A stretch of DNA of 64,000 nt from Corbicula japonica (GCA_038501625.1 JAZAYU010000012.1:3472001-3536000), one strand, 5' to 3'; positions 12,152 to 25,220 are shown, counted from the stretch's first letter. Numbers and translations: made by a program. The notes: generated by a model from the letters alone, not told the origin.

Positions 12152-13421
12152 CACTGCAGACTCTTTATAACGCGGTATAGCGGGTCCATCATCCTGACCG
12201 CGTTAATAAGTGAATCCGCGTTATATTTTCCCGCGCAAAATACCTGTCCCAATTTTCCCGCGAAAAAATACATAACCCGATTTTCCCGCGCAAATATACT
12301 ACCTAATGCACAACTAACGAGATTATGCATAATTCTACGTAACTAACGTCATAATTCTCCACACTGTACTCGACAAATAATATTTCTTACAAGACATACA
12401 ATTACCAAATATCAAATAAAATAAGCAAAACGGCAAGAGACTGACTAATAACACCAAGATCAAAATCGTATAGGCCTTGAATTTTTTTAAAGGAATTGCG
12501 ACCATATATCTAGTTTGTTTAGATGCATGCAGAAATTTTAATTATTTTATGACACAAACTCTCACATTTACGAACGTAAATGTAAATAAATATTAAAACA
12601 CTAACCATCGTGAACATATTCCATAATTTATAAATTACATCCTAATTTTATCTCCAGTAATATTTCAGTATTGTTGCATCATCAACCAACTTAAACCAGC
12701 GAAAACAAATGACAAATGTACTACACACTTCTTGTAGATCAAACGATTTCATAGAAGAGCCGACAAAATATCACAGTCTCGATACGAGCCGACATTTTTC
12801 TTTGAAGTCGCATTTCATTGACAGATATTATGGCTGTTTATCTCACAGGGGCTCGTCACATGATGGGTTTTATTTTTATAGATAAATAACACTAAACTGA
12901 AGCATTTTCTAATAATAATTTGGGTCCCTGTGGTTTACCTCCATAGTCAAAATATGCAACCTCCATGAAATTAACAGGAAGGCGGATCAAAGCAAAATGT
13001 ACATCAATGAACTACCGACAGGTTTTAAAACATGATAGGGCATAATTTTTTGTTTCTTTCTGAATTGTGCGGATTATGTGATAATTATAGAGACAATCGA
13101 ATTGAGTAATGGATCAATGATAAAATTAAACAGTAAGTATGCATTCACAAGGTTGCCCCGGGCTGTTATCTGTCACTGGGAAAGGTGTTAAAACACGGTT
13201 GTTTTAGGAAAAAATGTGTGCATCATTTGTGTACATGTTACAATTGTTACTTCTGGTTTCAATTTATTTGCCGTTTTATGATCAAAAATGACTTCCGGTT
13301 TAGATTTTTTTACGTTTCATGGTAAAAAAAATGGACTTAGAAAAAAAAGGGGATCCACAGGACGACCGCGTTATAATGGATCGCGGATCTAAACGAACCG
13401 CGTTAAAAAGAGTCCGCAGTG
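12152..13421. mobile_element. non-autonomous Tigger/pogo-like element at the duplication junction
   Basis: The terminal inverted repeats start CACTGC(A/G)GACTCTTT and continue into taacgcggt. TA flanks both ends (12,150-12,151 and 13,422-13,423), as for Tc1/mariner/pogo elements. The 'ataacgcggt' wording resembles Tigger-type ends. The interior (1.27 kb) has no transposase frame. The left flank is the left half of a GGTACC-type MITE. The right flank is unrelated to the other half of that MITE, so the element sits exactly where homology between kinase copies A and B stops. Confidence 0.85.
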
Positions 13422-13423
13422 TA

Positions 13424-14441
13424 GTTAGAAGTTACAATACCCTACCCATCTACTGGTTACAGTTTTCTTATTTTCACATTCTTTCAACCAAGAGAGCTGT
13501 TTAACAACCTCGAGAAGGTTGGTGATTCTGTTTGAGGGTTTGAAAACATAAATATTGCTAAGAGAGTGACTTTGGGTCTTCATTCAGCAGAAAATGCTTT
13601 AAGTTGCCACTTTGGGTTAGATATTGATATACCAAAGAAAATAATAACTTTCCCCACTGTGTGTCCCATTTTAATATTACAAGAGCATTCTAATCGTCCT
13701 AAAGAAAACGGTCAGACTTGGTTGTGTAGAAAGTTTGTCATTTTGACATACCTGCATGTCTTACCATTTGGTTGCCCAAAGATGAATTATAGGCAGATGT
13801 TAATTTATTCATATCTGCTATGTTGACTTAAATATTGACTTGGGTATTTGTTGCATTTATTGGAATATTAAAAACAGTTTGGTTGTTGTTTGGTAGTGCT
13901 CAACCCAGGGCTAGGCGGCATGGACAGTAATATGCATCATGCAACAGGCACAATCAACCTGATCTTCAATATTTGGATATTTGTAGTGTTCAGTGGCTTT
14001 CAATGTTCTTTTGTCATGTGTTTGATATTTTGTGAATTGTAGAGGACATTTGTTGACTGAACATGGTCAAGAAGAGGCACATAAAGTCAACATGAAGTCA
14101 AGAAAAGGCCACAACTACATAGTGCTGAAAAATTAATTGAATATCTGCATATATTGAATGAGATTATATATATGCATCATAGCCCTGAAAACAAAACAAG
14201 AATGTTATTCTTTTCTGTTTGAACTTTAAACCTTAGAATTGTAGTGTAGATCCAGATAGCTGGGACAACAAGGCTGTCTGATCAAAATCCACATTGGTTT
14301 CTTTTTGGTCAGAAATAATCTAATGAAACTAAATAAAACAGTGTAGAACCTGCACATCTTTGCAGTCTGATCCAGATCTACACTGGTTGCTTGGGATATG
14401 AGTTACGATATAGAGATTTAATTCTTATAACCTGCTTTCAG
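13424..14441. other. kinase copy B upstream intron or flank
   Basis: About 1 kb between the junction element and the first copy-B exon. It contains a degenerate piggyBac-like MITE (about 14,240-14,393). I looked for a glycine-loop exon (GxGxFGxV) and saw none. Confidence 0.7.
14240..14393. mobile_element. degenerate piggyBac-like MITE
   Basis: Central part only, with diverged GATC stems and the ggtcagaaataatctaatga spacer. The ends are lost. Confidence 0.65.
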
Positions 14442-14701
14442 GTAAATGGCGTAACACAGTAGATGTTGCTGTCAAGACGCTCAAACAAGGACAGATGACG
14501 GCAGACGACTTCCTGGCCGAGGCCAAGCTTATGCATCAGCTCAGACATAATAAACTTGTACAATTAATGGCTGTGTGCACAAAATCCGAACCAATCTGGA
14601 TAATTACCGAGCTGATGATTAATGGGGCCTTACTGGATTACTTACGTAAAGATGAGGGAAAGCTGCTCAAGTTTCCACAGCTCGCAGATATGGCTGGCCA
14701 G
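14442..14701 (+). CDS. Src-family tyrosine kinase, copy B, N-lobe exon (VAVK lysine to helix D)
   Basis: This exon encodes the N-lobe after the glycine loop. It has VDVAVKTLK with the ATP-binding lysine, FLAEAKLM with the helix C glutamate, and RHNKLVQLMAV. IWIITELM places a threonine at the gatekeeper position, as in Src. It ends PQLADMAGQ at a codon boundary before a gtagga donor. It opens with GT completing a split Gly codon (GKW), so an upstream exon with the glycine loop is required. I see no such exon between the Tigger-like element (ends 13,421) and here, and no SH2 or SH3 exon. Copy B is therefore 5'-incomplete in this sequence unless it is spliced to exons of copy A. Confidence 0.93.
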
Positions 14702-14746
14702 GTAGGATTCTTCCCATGTTAATGATTCCAGAAGGATGACAGTTAA

Positions 14747-14974
14747 CCATTTCCTCCATTTCCTTTATTGCAAGGGCGAACAGTTAAGATCCAGATCAGC
14801 CGGCACATCCATGCCATCTGATCACGATCTGCACTGGTCACATTTTGGTTAGAGAAAACCTAACAAATCAAAAAGCGAACAGTTTAGGTCCTGATCAAAA
14901 GGCACAGATGTGCTGGCTGATCTGGATCTAAACTGTTCGCCCATGCAATAAAAGTGTATCTATGGAGGAAAGGG
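14747..14974. mobile_element. piggyBac-like MITE with two X outer arms
   Basis: TTAA on both sides, 45 bases after the exon ending at 14,701. Both outer arms are type X, but the inner arm of the first hairpin is type Y, so it is a recombinant form. Confidence 0.85.
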
Positions 14975-15453
14975 TTAATCAGCTTTTGAGCTGCTTCATG
15001 GCCAGATGTGTCTGTGGTACTCAGTGCTAGAACAAATATTTAGCTAATATTTTCATATAAATAAAAGCTGACTTTGTTAATAATTTTTGACTTCACAATA
15101 ATTTAATTTGTTAAGAAGCAATGTCATCTGCTAAACTGTATCATCTTAAGGAAGGAAGTCAACTTTCAGACGACACATTTTGCATGTTTTGGCTTATTAT
15201 TGCTACTTGTGCTGTCTTCTGAATGCGTTGTCACACTTGACTGCTAAGTTGTCCATAAACCATTTTGGTTAAATTTGTTTAGTTGTGTATCATGGTTATG
15301 TAGACCACAGTTGTATCTGATTACAACCAACAATTGTTTCTGAAAACAGAACAATATTATTACTTAGCAGAGTAGAAACAGAACGAAGTGGAGTTAGAGA
15401 AATACATGTAGTCTGATTCATGCTTTAGTGCTGTTCATGTACGTGTTGTATAA

Positions 15454-15687
15454 CCCTTTCCTCCATAGACTCACCTTTATTGCATGGGCAAACAGTTTAG
15501 ATCCAGATTAGCCGGGGCATCGGTGCCGTCTGATCAGGACCTAAACTGTTCGCTATTTGATATATTAGGTTATTTCTGACCAAAAAGCGACCAGTGCAGA
15601 TTCTGATCAGACGGAATGGATGTGCCGGCTTATCTGGATCTACACTTGTCGCACATGTGTAAAAATGCGTTTTTATGGGAGAAAGGG
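15454..15687. mobile_element. piggyBac-like two-hairpin MITE (X-Y) abutting a kinase exon
   Basis: Full-length copy. Its right end lies 31 bases before the acceptor-exon boundary at 15,719. Confidence 0.88.
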
Positions 15688-15718
15688 ATAATAAATACTG
15701 ATGACTATATATTTACAG

Positions 15719-15872
15719 ATAGCAGATGGTATGGCCTATCTGGAGACAGAGAACTTCGTTCACCGAGATCTGAGAGCTGCCAATATTTTAGTGGGAGATC
15801 ACAATGAAGTGAAAGTAGCTGACTTCGGTCTTGCTCGTCTTATTCAGGAAGACATTTATGAAGCTCATGAAA
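15719..15872 (+). CDS. Src-family tyrosine kinase, copy B, catalytic-loop / DFG exon
   Basis: This exon encodes [20 protein letters not shown], then the rest of the catalytic loop and [27 protein letters not shown] is the Src-family form of the catalytic loop (Abl and Tec families use HRDLAARN). DFG binds metal, and the Tyr in EDIYEAH matches the activating autophosphorylation tyrosine (Src Tyr416). The acceptor is atttacag. The donor is gtaagt one base into a codon, and joining to 18,023 gives EAHENTKFPIKW in frame. A piggyBac-like MITE ends only 31 bases upstream, so part of the branch-point region may lie in transposon DNA. Confidence 0.94.
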
Positions 15873-16297
15873 GTAAGTTGCAGGCGCGAAGGAGCAGTTT
15901 GAACATTGGGGATGCGGAGGAGAAGATTTTGGCTGCATAGCAGTGACATGTCGATATAAAAAAGTTATTTATAATACAATTGTAAAAGAAAAACTTAAAT
16001 CATTAGAATACTGAAATACTGCAAGCAACAATAGGATCCCAGTTTATTAATTAGACGTCCATTCTTTCTATAATATATAAACCTACCTATAATAATAGTA
16101 CATAAATAGGAAAACAAAAGATGCATCAGTAATAATGTTTAATCCATTTTTAGGGGGTTGATTAAAACTCCTGTTGATGCAGAATTATTTAATTTTCATG
16201 AAGATTTTGCTAGAATATTGGAAATTATCATGTTACTATCATAAGACTACCCCCGACGCACCCGTCTGAAAATCTAGCATCCTACCCTGTTCTTTAA

Positions 16298-16531
16298 CCC
16301 TTTCCTCCGTATAAACGCATTTTTACGCATGTGCGACCAGTGTAGATCCAGAACAGCTGGCAAATCCATGCCGTCTGATCAGGATCAGCACTGGTCGCAT
16401 TTTGGTAAAAAAAACTCTGACGAATCAAAAATCCAATTGTGCAGATCTGTATCAGTTGGCACGGATTTGCCGGCTGATCTGGATCTACATTGTTCGCCCA
16501 CGCAATAAAGGTGTGTCTATGGAGGAAAAGG
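16298..16531. mobile_element. piggyBac-like two-hairpin MITE (Y-X)
   Basis: Copy-B counterpart of 59-293, at the same site. Confidence 0.9.
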
Positions 16532-17985
16532 TTAAGAAAAAATTACTTTTGGGCACTCATAATTACCACTTAAACACTTTATAATTCTTTAACTTTGCCA
16601 CTGTGGTCTTTGAATAATACATTGTTTCGCATATACTTTGTAGCGCTACTTAATCCATACATTTAACTGGTATTAACACCGTACCCAACCGTGGCTTTAA
16701 CACCCTCAGGAAACCCGTGATATATCGTGATTACCCGGATGTTGACACTTGACTGAGTATTAGCCAAGCTGACAACAATTTTCATGCGAAAAACAATGAT
16801 CTGATGGCAGGGGTATATAATTGTTAATGGTATTTCATAGGCGCCCAAGAACCCTTATGTTTGAGCCGCGGCTTCCGGGGTTAGCGTTTTGATGAAATAT
16901 TTGGGCCGCAACCGAGACTCCTGCTGCCTCAGCTCCTATGGGCCTGACCATGGCTGTTGAAGTAGATGCTGTCTCAAGTCTTGCAATATAAAAATTGTCA
17001 ATGAATTCTTTTCTTAACTGTTAAAATAAAAAAACAAACACATTTTAGAACTGGAAATGAAGACTGGAACTTCACAGTTGAGAACTGATAGTTTTTTTAA
17101 AGAAATTGTAAACAATTTATTAATTAAAAAAGCACAAAGAAAAGCAGAATTAAAGCACAAACAACATTTTTGTATAAAATGTCATTACTTAACAAGATTG
17201 TGAGATTTGTTGTTCAGCTTCCTCTTATTTAATGAGTTTAGTTTGTGTTTTGAATAATGTAGGATGAGGCACACTTACCGATCTTTATGCATGTTTCTAA
17301 ATAGAGTATCAGTACTGTGTCCGAGGAGTGCAGAAAACTACTATCTACTTCTTACCAAAATATCACATGCCACATTTTGTTGTTGACGGGACAGATAATT
17401 GAAGCATAAGAGATATATTACACTATGTGGTTTCTTTTCAATTATTCATTCTTGCTCTGTTTTCCACAGGCAAAAAGTGTAGACCCAGATCAACTGGCAC
17501 GTCTATGTTATCAATATCTACACTGATAGCACATTCAATAAAATTGTTGTAATACATGTAATACCGGTAATATTGGCTTTGGAACGTGTGTGCAAAGTTA
17601 TTGGCAATCTGTTGTGCAAGTAATCGAAGAGTCTTTTAAAAAAAACAACATAAAACCATATTCAATGGGATCTGAAACAAAGTCTTTATGGCTTTCCTAA
17701 TGGTTTTAGATGAGAACGAAACTGAAACACATATCTAAATGTGGTATACACCATTTTTATAAATCAGTGACAATACAACATATTTGGTTGTTATGCAATT
17801 CTCCCAACCCTACTTGACCTTGACACGACCTTTGAAGACAGCACTGTGTAGTGCCAGTAATTCCTACTTTTCATGAGCTGGGACCCAAGTCACATGTTGG
17901 CCATTGAGAATGCCTGTAAACCATTGAATGCTGAGAGTTTAAAATGACCAAATTAAGAACATTTCTGGTGAATTTTCCCCATTAG

Positions 17986-18282
<297 letters not shown>

Positions 18283-18349
18283 TAATTAACAGTAAACATA
18301 TTTATTACCAATTTTGAATAATTATACTTCAACTTCGTCCTGTACAATA

Positions 18350-18789
18350 AAGTCCTATTAATCTATTGAATCACAATTTTTGATGGTAAAAAGTGTAACT
18401 AATTACTTTAAAAGCCATGGCTACAGTAGAACCGTTCAAAATTGATTGGACATTGCACAATGTTTTGACGTGTGACATCGCTGAGCACGCACATTTTGCC
18501 ACGAATTGAAAAAGCGTGCTGTCATTCAATTTGTCGTCAACGTTGCTTTTCCAACAGACATTCAAAAAGCCGTAATATCACGAATTCTTGTAATTATGTC
18601 TGTATTTATTTGAGTATTAATGTGTGTAAATATAAGAATTAAATTGATATTTGATGGTTTACATTTGGGTACAAAAACAGTTGGATTGTTTAAAGTACTC
18701 ATTTAGCCCTTCTTGCTTCACACACTTTAAACAACCCAACTGTTTTCCATACCCAAACGAAAACCATCAAGTATCGATTCAACCCTTAA
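18350..18789 (+). repeat. dispersed repeat family C, uninterrupted copy
   Basis: This is the same repeat as 2,166-3,699 without the foldback insertion. It is the reference for the empty site (single GGATTGTT in the arm of the terminal hairpin). Confidence 0.75.
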
Positions 18790-19632
18790 ATATTTTTTTC
18801 CCCAGAGAAATGCCTAATAAGCTTTGGTTGTCAGCTAAACTTTATGGCATTTCTGAACATTGTTTTGAAGTCACATTTTCACATGGTGCAGCTCATATCA
18901 TTTTAAAATTCCTTAAAGTTCTGGTGTACGAGTTGTTGGCTGATATGCTGATTTCAGCAAACTGTAAGTTTTCTGAAATCTTGTAGGCTGTTTGCGGCCT
19001 GCTAACAACACGGTTGTGCTGGTGGGTAATTCATGGGAACAAAGTCATGTTTTCTGGAAATTCCTCACTAAATAGGAACCATTGTCAAGGCTTTCATTTG
19101 TTGTTTGTAGGGGCCGATTACAGGTGCCTTTTCCTCCAGAATTTAAATCATTCAGTTTTCCCGAAAATTCTTAGATAAGTTTTTTATCATTCCCCTTCCT
19201 GTTAGAACCATGCTCCCTCATATTACAGCATATATCAGGGCTTTTCATCCTTATATAACAGAGGCCGATATTCGACCATTTCCAGTCCTAAAATATAGTA
19301 TTTTTTCCCAACTGTGGCAGAGACTGTTCCCAAAAAACTTGGTGTCCAAAAAAAGGTTTAAACTCCTCTGAGGGGGGTTTGAAAATTGAAGTGCTTTAAA
19401 AAGTTAAATTTAAGTTGAAAATACTCATTAATATTCAAATTTATAAATTACTACCAATCTTTCAATGAATTTGTTTTCCCAAAATAACAAATTTTCTTGC
19501 ATAATTTCCTAATTTCCCAGGGCCTCTTCTCAATTTTCTAATGAAAAGCCCTATATATTTGTCTCTTCCCCTGGCAAAAAAGGTTGATTGAAGACCATTA
19601 TCAGAATGCACACAATTTGCCTCTGTTTCCAG

Positions 19633-19850
19633 GTATGAATGGTCATGAAGTGTTGAACAGAGTTGAGAAAGGTTTCAGAATGCCAAAACCAACAGGCGGC
19701 CCTGTGTCGTGCCCAGAACCGTACTATGAAATCATGTTAAAATGCTGGAACCGATTGGCCGACTCTAGACCGACGTTTGCGTACTTACAAGATTTCTTCA
19801 ATAATTACATGGTGGCAGCTGAGGGAGAATATAGAGCAATGGACGACTAA
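19633..19850 (+). CDS. Src-family tyrosine kinase, copy B, terminal coding exon
   Basis: This exon encodes the C-lobe end and a tail ending EGEYRAMDD, with TAA at 19,848-19,850. The conserved CW...RPTF motif is intact. Its protein is identical to that of copy A (4,555-4,772), with four synonymous differences. Unlike copy A, an AATAAA hexamer follows 131 bases after the stop. The next gene, on the other strand, ends at 27,924, so the two genes are convergent. Confidence 0.94.
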
Positions 19851-19980
19851 ATGCAACATCAAATTCTGTCACTGTTGTGCAAAAACATGTGAATAACCAT
19901 TACAAATGAGGAGTAATACCCTTTCCAGAGTCTGCCCTAAAAATTATTTATTTTGAACAAAAAAAATTAGGAGCCTAGTA

Positions 19981-19986
19981 AATAAA
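19981..19986 (+). promoter_or_regulatory. candidate poly(A) signal of kinase copy B
   Basis: AATAAA lies 131 bases after the copy-B stop codon. The homologous site after copy A (about 4,890-4,895) reads GTAAAAAAG, so the hexamer is absent there. A second AATAAA occurs in both copies much further on (10,120-10,125 and 25,215-25,220). Which one is used cannot be told from sequence. Confidence 0.45.
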
Positions 19987-20094
19987 ATGGTTAAAAATGC
20001 AAAAAATGAGTAAAATTTTGTTTTTTTTAAAACTCTTCTATGATAAGTACAAATTATAATAGAAGCAGAAAATGTCTGCATTTACCCTTTCCTC

Positions 20095-20318
20095 CATAGA
20101 TAAGCCTTTATTGCATGGGCGAACAGTTTAGATCCAGATCAGCTGGCACATCCGTGACATCTGATAAGGATCTAAACTGTTCGCTTTTTGATTCATTATG
20201 TTATTTCTGACCAAAATGCAACCAGTGCAGATCCTGATCAGATGGGACGGATGTGCAGATTGATCTAAATCTACACTGGTCACATATGCATAAAAATGCG
20301 TATTTATGGAGGAAAGGG
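20095..20318. mobile_element. piggyBac-like two-hairpin MITE (X-Y)
   Basis: Copy-B counterpart of 4,984-5,215. Confidence 0.88.
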
Positions 20319-20485
20319 TAAAGCAGAAAGAATGAACAAGAGCCGTTAGATACAATTATTATTCCCAGAACATTGTTGTTGCTCTTTAGGATTCAAACAT
20401 TGTTTGGTATGCTTGAAATGTCTGGAGTGAACACAATATACAATTGACAACATGTGGAAAGTTGATTGCAAAAGTCTTTTTTTAA

Positions 20486-20688
20486 CCCTTTCCTCTATGG
20501 ATACACCTTAATTGCGAGTCATCTGTGCCATCTGATCAGGATCTTAACTGTTTGCTTTTTGATTCGTTAGGTAATTTCTGACCTAATTGTGACCAGTGCA
20601 GATCCTGATGAGACGGCATGGATGTGCCAGCTGATCTGGATCTACACTGGTCGCTTATGCGTAAAAAACGTATATATGGAGGAAAGGG
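20486..20688. mobile_element. piggyBac-like MITE, internally deleted (X-Y)
   Basis: Copy-B counterpart of 5,384-5,617. It has lost about 30 bp of the left hairpin arm. Confidence 0.86.
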
Positions 20689-21321
20689 TTAAAATAAGGC
20701 AGACAAGGTAACATTGCATAGCAAAACTTTAAATAAAAAAAAGATATTTCAGACCAGAAATGTTTTGTGACTAGAAAATTAATTTTTGCTTTAGGAAGAG
20801 CTTTTCCTTTATTTTCATGAAAAGCTTGCAACAAAAGTATGCAGTGAAAAGGCATCATAATTTGAAGAGAGATTCTGAGATTCAGTTTACTATTATTGTT
20901 TATCCATTTTGTCTTTGATTTCATTTAAGTTATTTCAGATTTGGTAACTACATTTTCAAACCTTGTGAAATTTGGATCTGATTTGATGGTGCAATAGTTA
21001 ACAGTTCAGATAAAACTGTGTTATGTCACTGATGAAAAATATGCATAAGAAAACATATTTTAAGTTGTTGTAAAAATCACATAATATTTTGAAGGCTTGG
21101 GCTAAATAGTTTGAAAAATGTATAGTGTCAATTTCTTGAATTATTTTTATTTTAAATATTTTTGTTTCTGATGTTAATAGATGTAAATCAAAATTAAATT
21201 AAAAGTCCTTTTTGCCTTGTGCATATAGGTGAGTGCCAGTGAAAACAGTTGATATTCCCAGTGAAAGCATTCCTTGCTGTAAAACTTCTTCCAAACCTTA
21301 ACAAATCTTTTCCATGTGTAA

Positions 21322-21455
21322 CCCTTTCCTTGATATAAACGCATTTTTATGCATGTGCGACCAGTGTAGATCCAGATCAGCCGGCACATCCACGGATGTG
21401 CTGGCTGATCTGGATCTCAACTGTTTACCCATGCAATATCTTTTGAGGAAAGGGG
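21322..21455. mobile_element. piggyBac-like MITE, single-hairpin form
   Basis: Copy-B counterpart of 6,252-6,393. Confidence 0.85.
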
Positions 21456-21989
21456 TAATCATGTTGAGTGTTTTGTCAGATTGTTAGATGTTGGTGTGAC
21501 TATGTAAATCTTTAATTTGGAGTACATGCTGGCATGGCATTTGAAAACTGTTTCTAGACATTGAAGATTTTCAAATCACTTTGGAAGAAAGACAGGATAC
21601 AAAATGTAAAAATTGATGCATTATTGTTAGACATGGAAGTTTTTTAGAAATACAAATCAAAAGTAACCTAGTATTATCAAAAGCAGCTTTATAAAACTGA
21701 TATTGACAAAATCTCAAAAACCTTAGAATTTAATTGGTCAGTTTGAAAACTGGACCCCATTTATACCAGTAGGCTGATAAAGATTTGAGACTAGTTTCTG
21801 GTCATAAAAATGAGTTCTGGGAATGAACAATGATTTTGTTGATGTTTAAGTGCCCTATTCATGTGTCTTCAAAAATTTCTGTTTGATGTAAAAGTTCTCT
21901 TATTGTCAACATAATTCTTTCAATTAAAGCTTTTTTGTAGTTTAATTTTAATGTTGTAAATACCAAAAATTTGAACATTTTGTCCTTAA

Positions 21990-22223
21990 CCCTTTCCTCC
22001 ATAGATATACCTTTATTGCGTGGGCGAACAGTGTAGATCCAGATCTGCCGGCACATCCGTGCCATCTGATCAGGATCTGCACTGTTAGCTTTCTGGTTCA
22101 TTAGGTTATTTCTGACCAAAATGCGACCAGTGCAGATCCTGATCAGATGGCACGGATGTGCCAGCTGATCTGGATCTACACTGGTCGCATATTCGTAAAA
22201 ATGTGTATATATGGAGGAAAGGG
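21990..22223. mobile_element. piggyBac-like two-hairpin MITE (X-Y)
   Basis: Copy-B counterpart of 6,928-7,161. Confidence 0.88.
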
Positions 22224-22782
22224 TTATTATTGGAGTCCTGCTGGAAGAATCAGCTTTGTTCAAAACAAACGCAATCAAAATTTAAAAGAGATACCTTGTT
22301 CTTGTATAAAATTTGGTTTCATGAGTATGGTGTCGTTAGATTATCGACTGATAATGTTGCTTTTTCTCAAAATATAGTTATGTCAGCTGATATAAAATCA
22401 TATTGTATATTCTTGGAATGATTATAAAGTGCAACATTCTCTGTAACTTGGTAACCATTACTTTCCTTCTGCCTTTCCAGTGTATCCATGTATTATGTGG
22501 AGACATCCCCCTATGTGCAATTAATTATCAGTTTTCTCATCTCTTTATTTCGTGTTTATCCCAGAGTTCTTTTATTTTTTTGCGTTTCATAATGCTTTGT
22601 CTTTTAAAGTGATTACATCATTCTAGGCATGCTGGGTCGTTGAAAGGGGAACCAGTGTATAGGGTGTGCCCAGGTAAAGTTCATGTAAGGTTATAAAGTT
22701 GTGTCCTAGCTACAACAATGTATTGTAAGGATATTGAGATCTTTGGGAAACTGAATTATTGGAAAAATGTGAAAGCTGTTCA

Positions 22783-23005
22783 CTCTTTCCTCCATTTATA
22801 AAAATTTTTACACATGTGCAACCAGTGTAGATCCAGATCAGTGGGTACATCCGTGCCACCTGATCAGGATCTGCACTGGTCGCAGTTTGGTCAGAAATAA
22901 CCTAATGAATAAAAAAGCAAACAGTTTAGATACTGATCACACGGCGCTGATCTGGATCTACACTGGTCGCTCTTGCGTAAAAAGGCGTATATATGGAGGA
23001 AAGGG
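22783..23005. mobile_element. piggyBac-like MITE with two Y outer arms
   Basis: Copy-B counterpart of 7,720-7,942, with the same recombinant arm pattern. The arm exchange therefore predates the split of the two copies. Confidence 0.82.
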
Positions 23006-23479
23006 TTAAACTGATACATATTTTATGTTGGGCCAGATTCACTTTTGGTATGTAGCAATTCCAGTTACTGTTTGTACACCATTTTGTATTTCCCACTTAT
23101 TCAACTGCTGCCTGGAGCATCCAGTTATAGAAGGGCTCTTTTATTTTAGTCACTTACCTACTCATTCATTTTAAAGCACACTGTTCACTTTATGTCGATA
23201 ATAAACTTAGAAAGAGGTTTATGGATATACAGTACAAACAATGGCAGTATTTTCCTTGTTTTCATAGCAGTAAACTTGGGATATATTTGACAAAAAAAAA
23301 ACGAAAAAAAAACTGTCACACATGCAGAATATATATGTTCTTTAGACAAATTGTTAGTCACATAATGTTTTAAGCAGTTCGGATCTTGACTGATGTCACA
23401 AACAATAAAGCCTTAGCCATGAAGTATGAGTTAAGAAAAGGGATTTCATGGTATTCTAAATCTTACTGTTTACTCTTAA

Positions 23480-23712
23480 CCCTTTCCTGTATAGATACAC
23501 CTTTATTACTAGGGCGAACAGTTAAGATCCAGATCAGCCGGCACATTTGTGCCGTCTGATCAGGATCTAAACTGTTTACTTTTTTATTCATAGGTTATTT
23601 CTGACCAAAATGCGACCTGTGCAGATCCTGATCAGACGGCATGGATGTGCCGGCTGATCTATATCTACACTGGTCGCACATGCGTAAAAATGCATATATA
23701 TCAAGGGAAGGG
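23480..23712. mobile_element. piggyBac-like two-hairpin MITE (X-Y)
   Basis: Copy-B counterpart of 8,399-8,631. Confidence 0.88.
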
Positions 23713-24784
23713 TTAAATAATGTTAAACATGTTAAATGCATATTAGACTGTCTCGAGAATTTCTAGAATGTTGTATTTCATTAAAAAAAGCTTGTTAAAA
23801 ACATTTAATGGATTGGTTCATCAAAGAATGACCATTTTTCTGAGTTCCGTGAAATATTTGTGGAACTGTGAAACATTATGTTTTCACCAAATGGAGTATG
23901 TGTATATATGTTTAAAAGCAAATTGTTATGTTCAAAGTATTGTTTTGTTTAACACAAAAAAATCATAAAAATAATTGTACATATCGTCACAATCCAAAGA
24001 TTTTTAAAATGGTTGGATTTTAGAATTGTGTTGATATTTTAATCAGTTTAAGATGTGATTATTTGATAATGACAAGGGTTTATAATATGTGTGTTTTCTG
24101 TAGATTTTAGTTGTCTCACACATGTTTGATAAATGTGTATTGTTTATTCGTTTAGAGAAGTTTATTTTTATAGATTTGTGCTACTTGGCGAGGTGGATAA
24201 TCACACGTTAGAAGTTATTATTATTCCTACACCAGTTGAAAATTGGTGTTAGAAAGTTCTTTTACAGAGTTTGCATTTGATCAACTCCAAAAAACAAATT
24301 TTGTCCCAAAAAAATGTGATGCAGTATTGATAGTAAAATTTTGGTCATTGTGTGCAAGTCACAACACTATGGAATCAATAGCTTTTCATGATTTAGCCAC
24401 CTTTTTTAGTTTTAACAAATTAAATGTTAGGACAAAGTGAAATCATGTAGTCAGTTTTAATTCAGTGAACAGTATAATACTGTTGACAGATTCTTTCAGA
24501 ATGATTGTGTGCTTTGACAAAATGTTCACTTGTTGCCTTGTAAAACACTTATACATATCTCTTGTATAAAAGGTCTCCCAATGAAATCATGCACCTGAAT
24601 GACTATACTGTATGAAACAAGTTGAGTTATTTTTGAATACTGATACATAAAGATTAAATGTAACAAAGTAGTTTTTCAGGTGTTGCATCAACTAAATGTT
24701 CAGTGTGTCGACCACATTCACATGTGAACTTGCTACTTTATGGAGTAAAATTATTTGTTTCTAATAAATACATCAGATTGTTAA

Positions 24785-25019
24785 CCCTTTCCTCCATATA
24801 TATACATTTTTACACCTGTGCGACCAGTGTAGATCCAGATCAGCCGGCACATCCATGCCATCTGATCAGGATTTGCCTTGTTTGCTGTTTTGGTCAGTAA
24901 TAACCTATCAAATCAAAAAGCGAACAGTTTAGATCATGATCAGATGGCACGGATGTGCCGGCTTAACTGGATCTAAACTGTTCGCCCATGCAATAAAGGT
25001 GTATCTATGGAGGAAAGGG
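24785..25019. mobile_element. piggyBac-like two-hairpin MITE (Y-X)
   Basis: Copy-B counterpart of 9,688-9,924. Confidence 0.88.
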
Positions 25020-25214
25020 CTATACATGACTAGAATGTGTTGCTCAGGCAGACAGAGACTACGAGGTTGTTCATGTGCAGGATTTCATGGACCTGAATCA
25101 TTCCAATGACTTTACTGTACAGACATTGTGTATGGTATATTTTATATATTATATAATTATGTATATTCACACATTCCTTTGTACAAGAGTCAATTTTATA
25201 TTCATGTACATGAA

Positions 25215-25220
25215 AATAAA
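25215..25220 (+). promoter_or_regulatory. possible distal poly(A) signal, copy B
   Basis: This AATAAA is the copy-B equivalent of 10,120-10,125. Confidence 0.25.

Noticed and set aside
12152..13421. Autonomous Tigger transposon
   Set aside because: At 1.27 kb it has no DDE transposase frame. The frame at 12,073-12,330 crosses the element end and matches nothing.
13424..14441. SH2 or glycine-loop exon for kinase copy B
   Set aside because: No GxGxFG or SH2 motif in any frame, so copy B is treated as 5'-incomplete.
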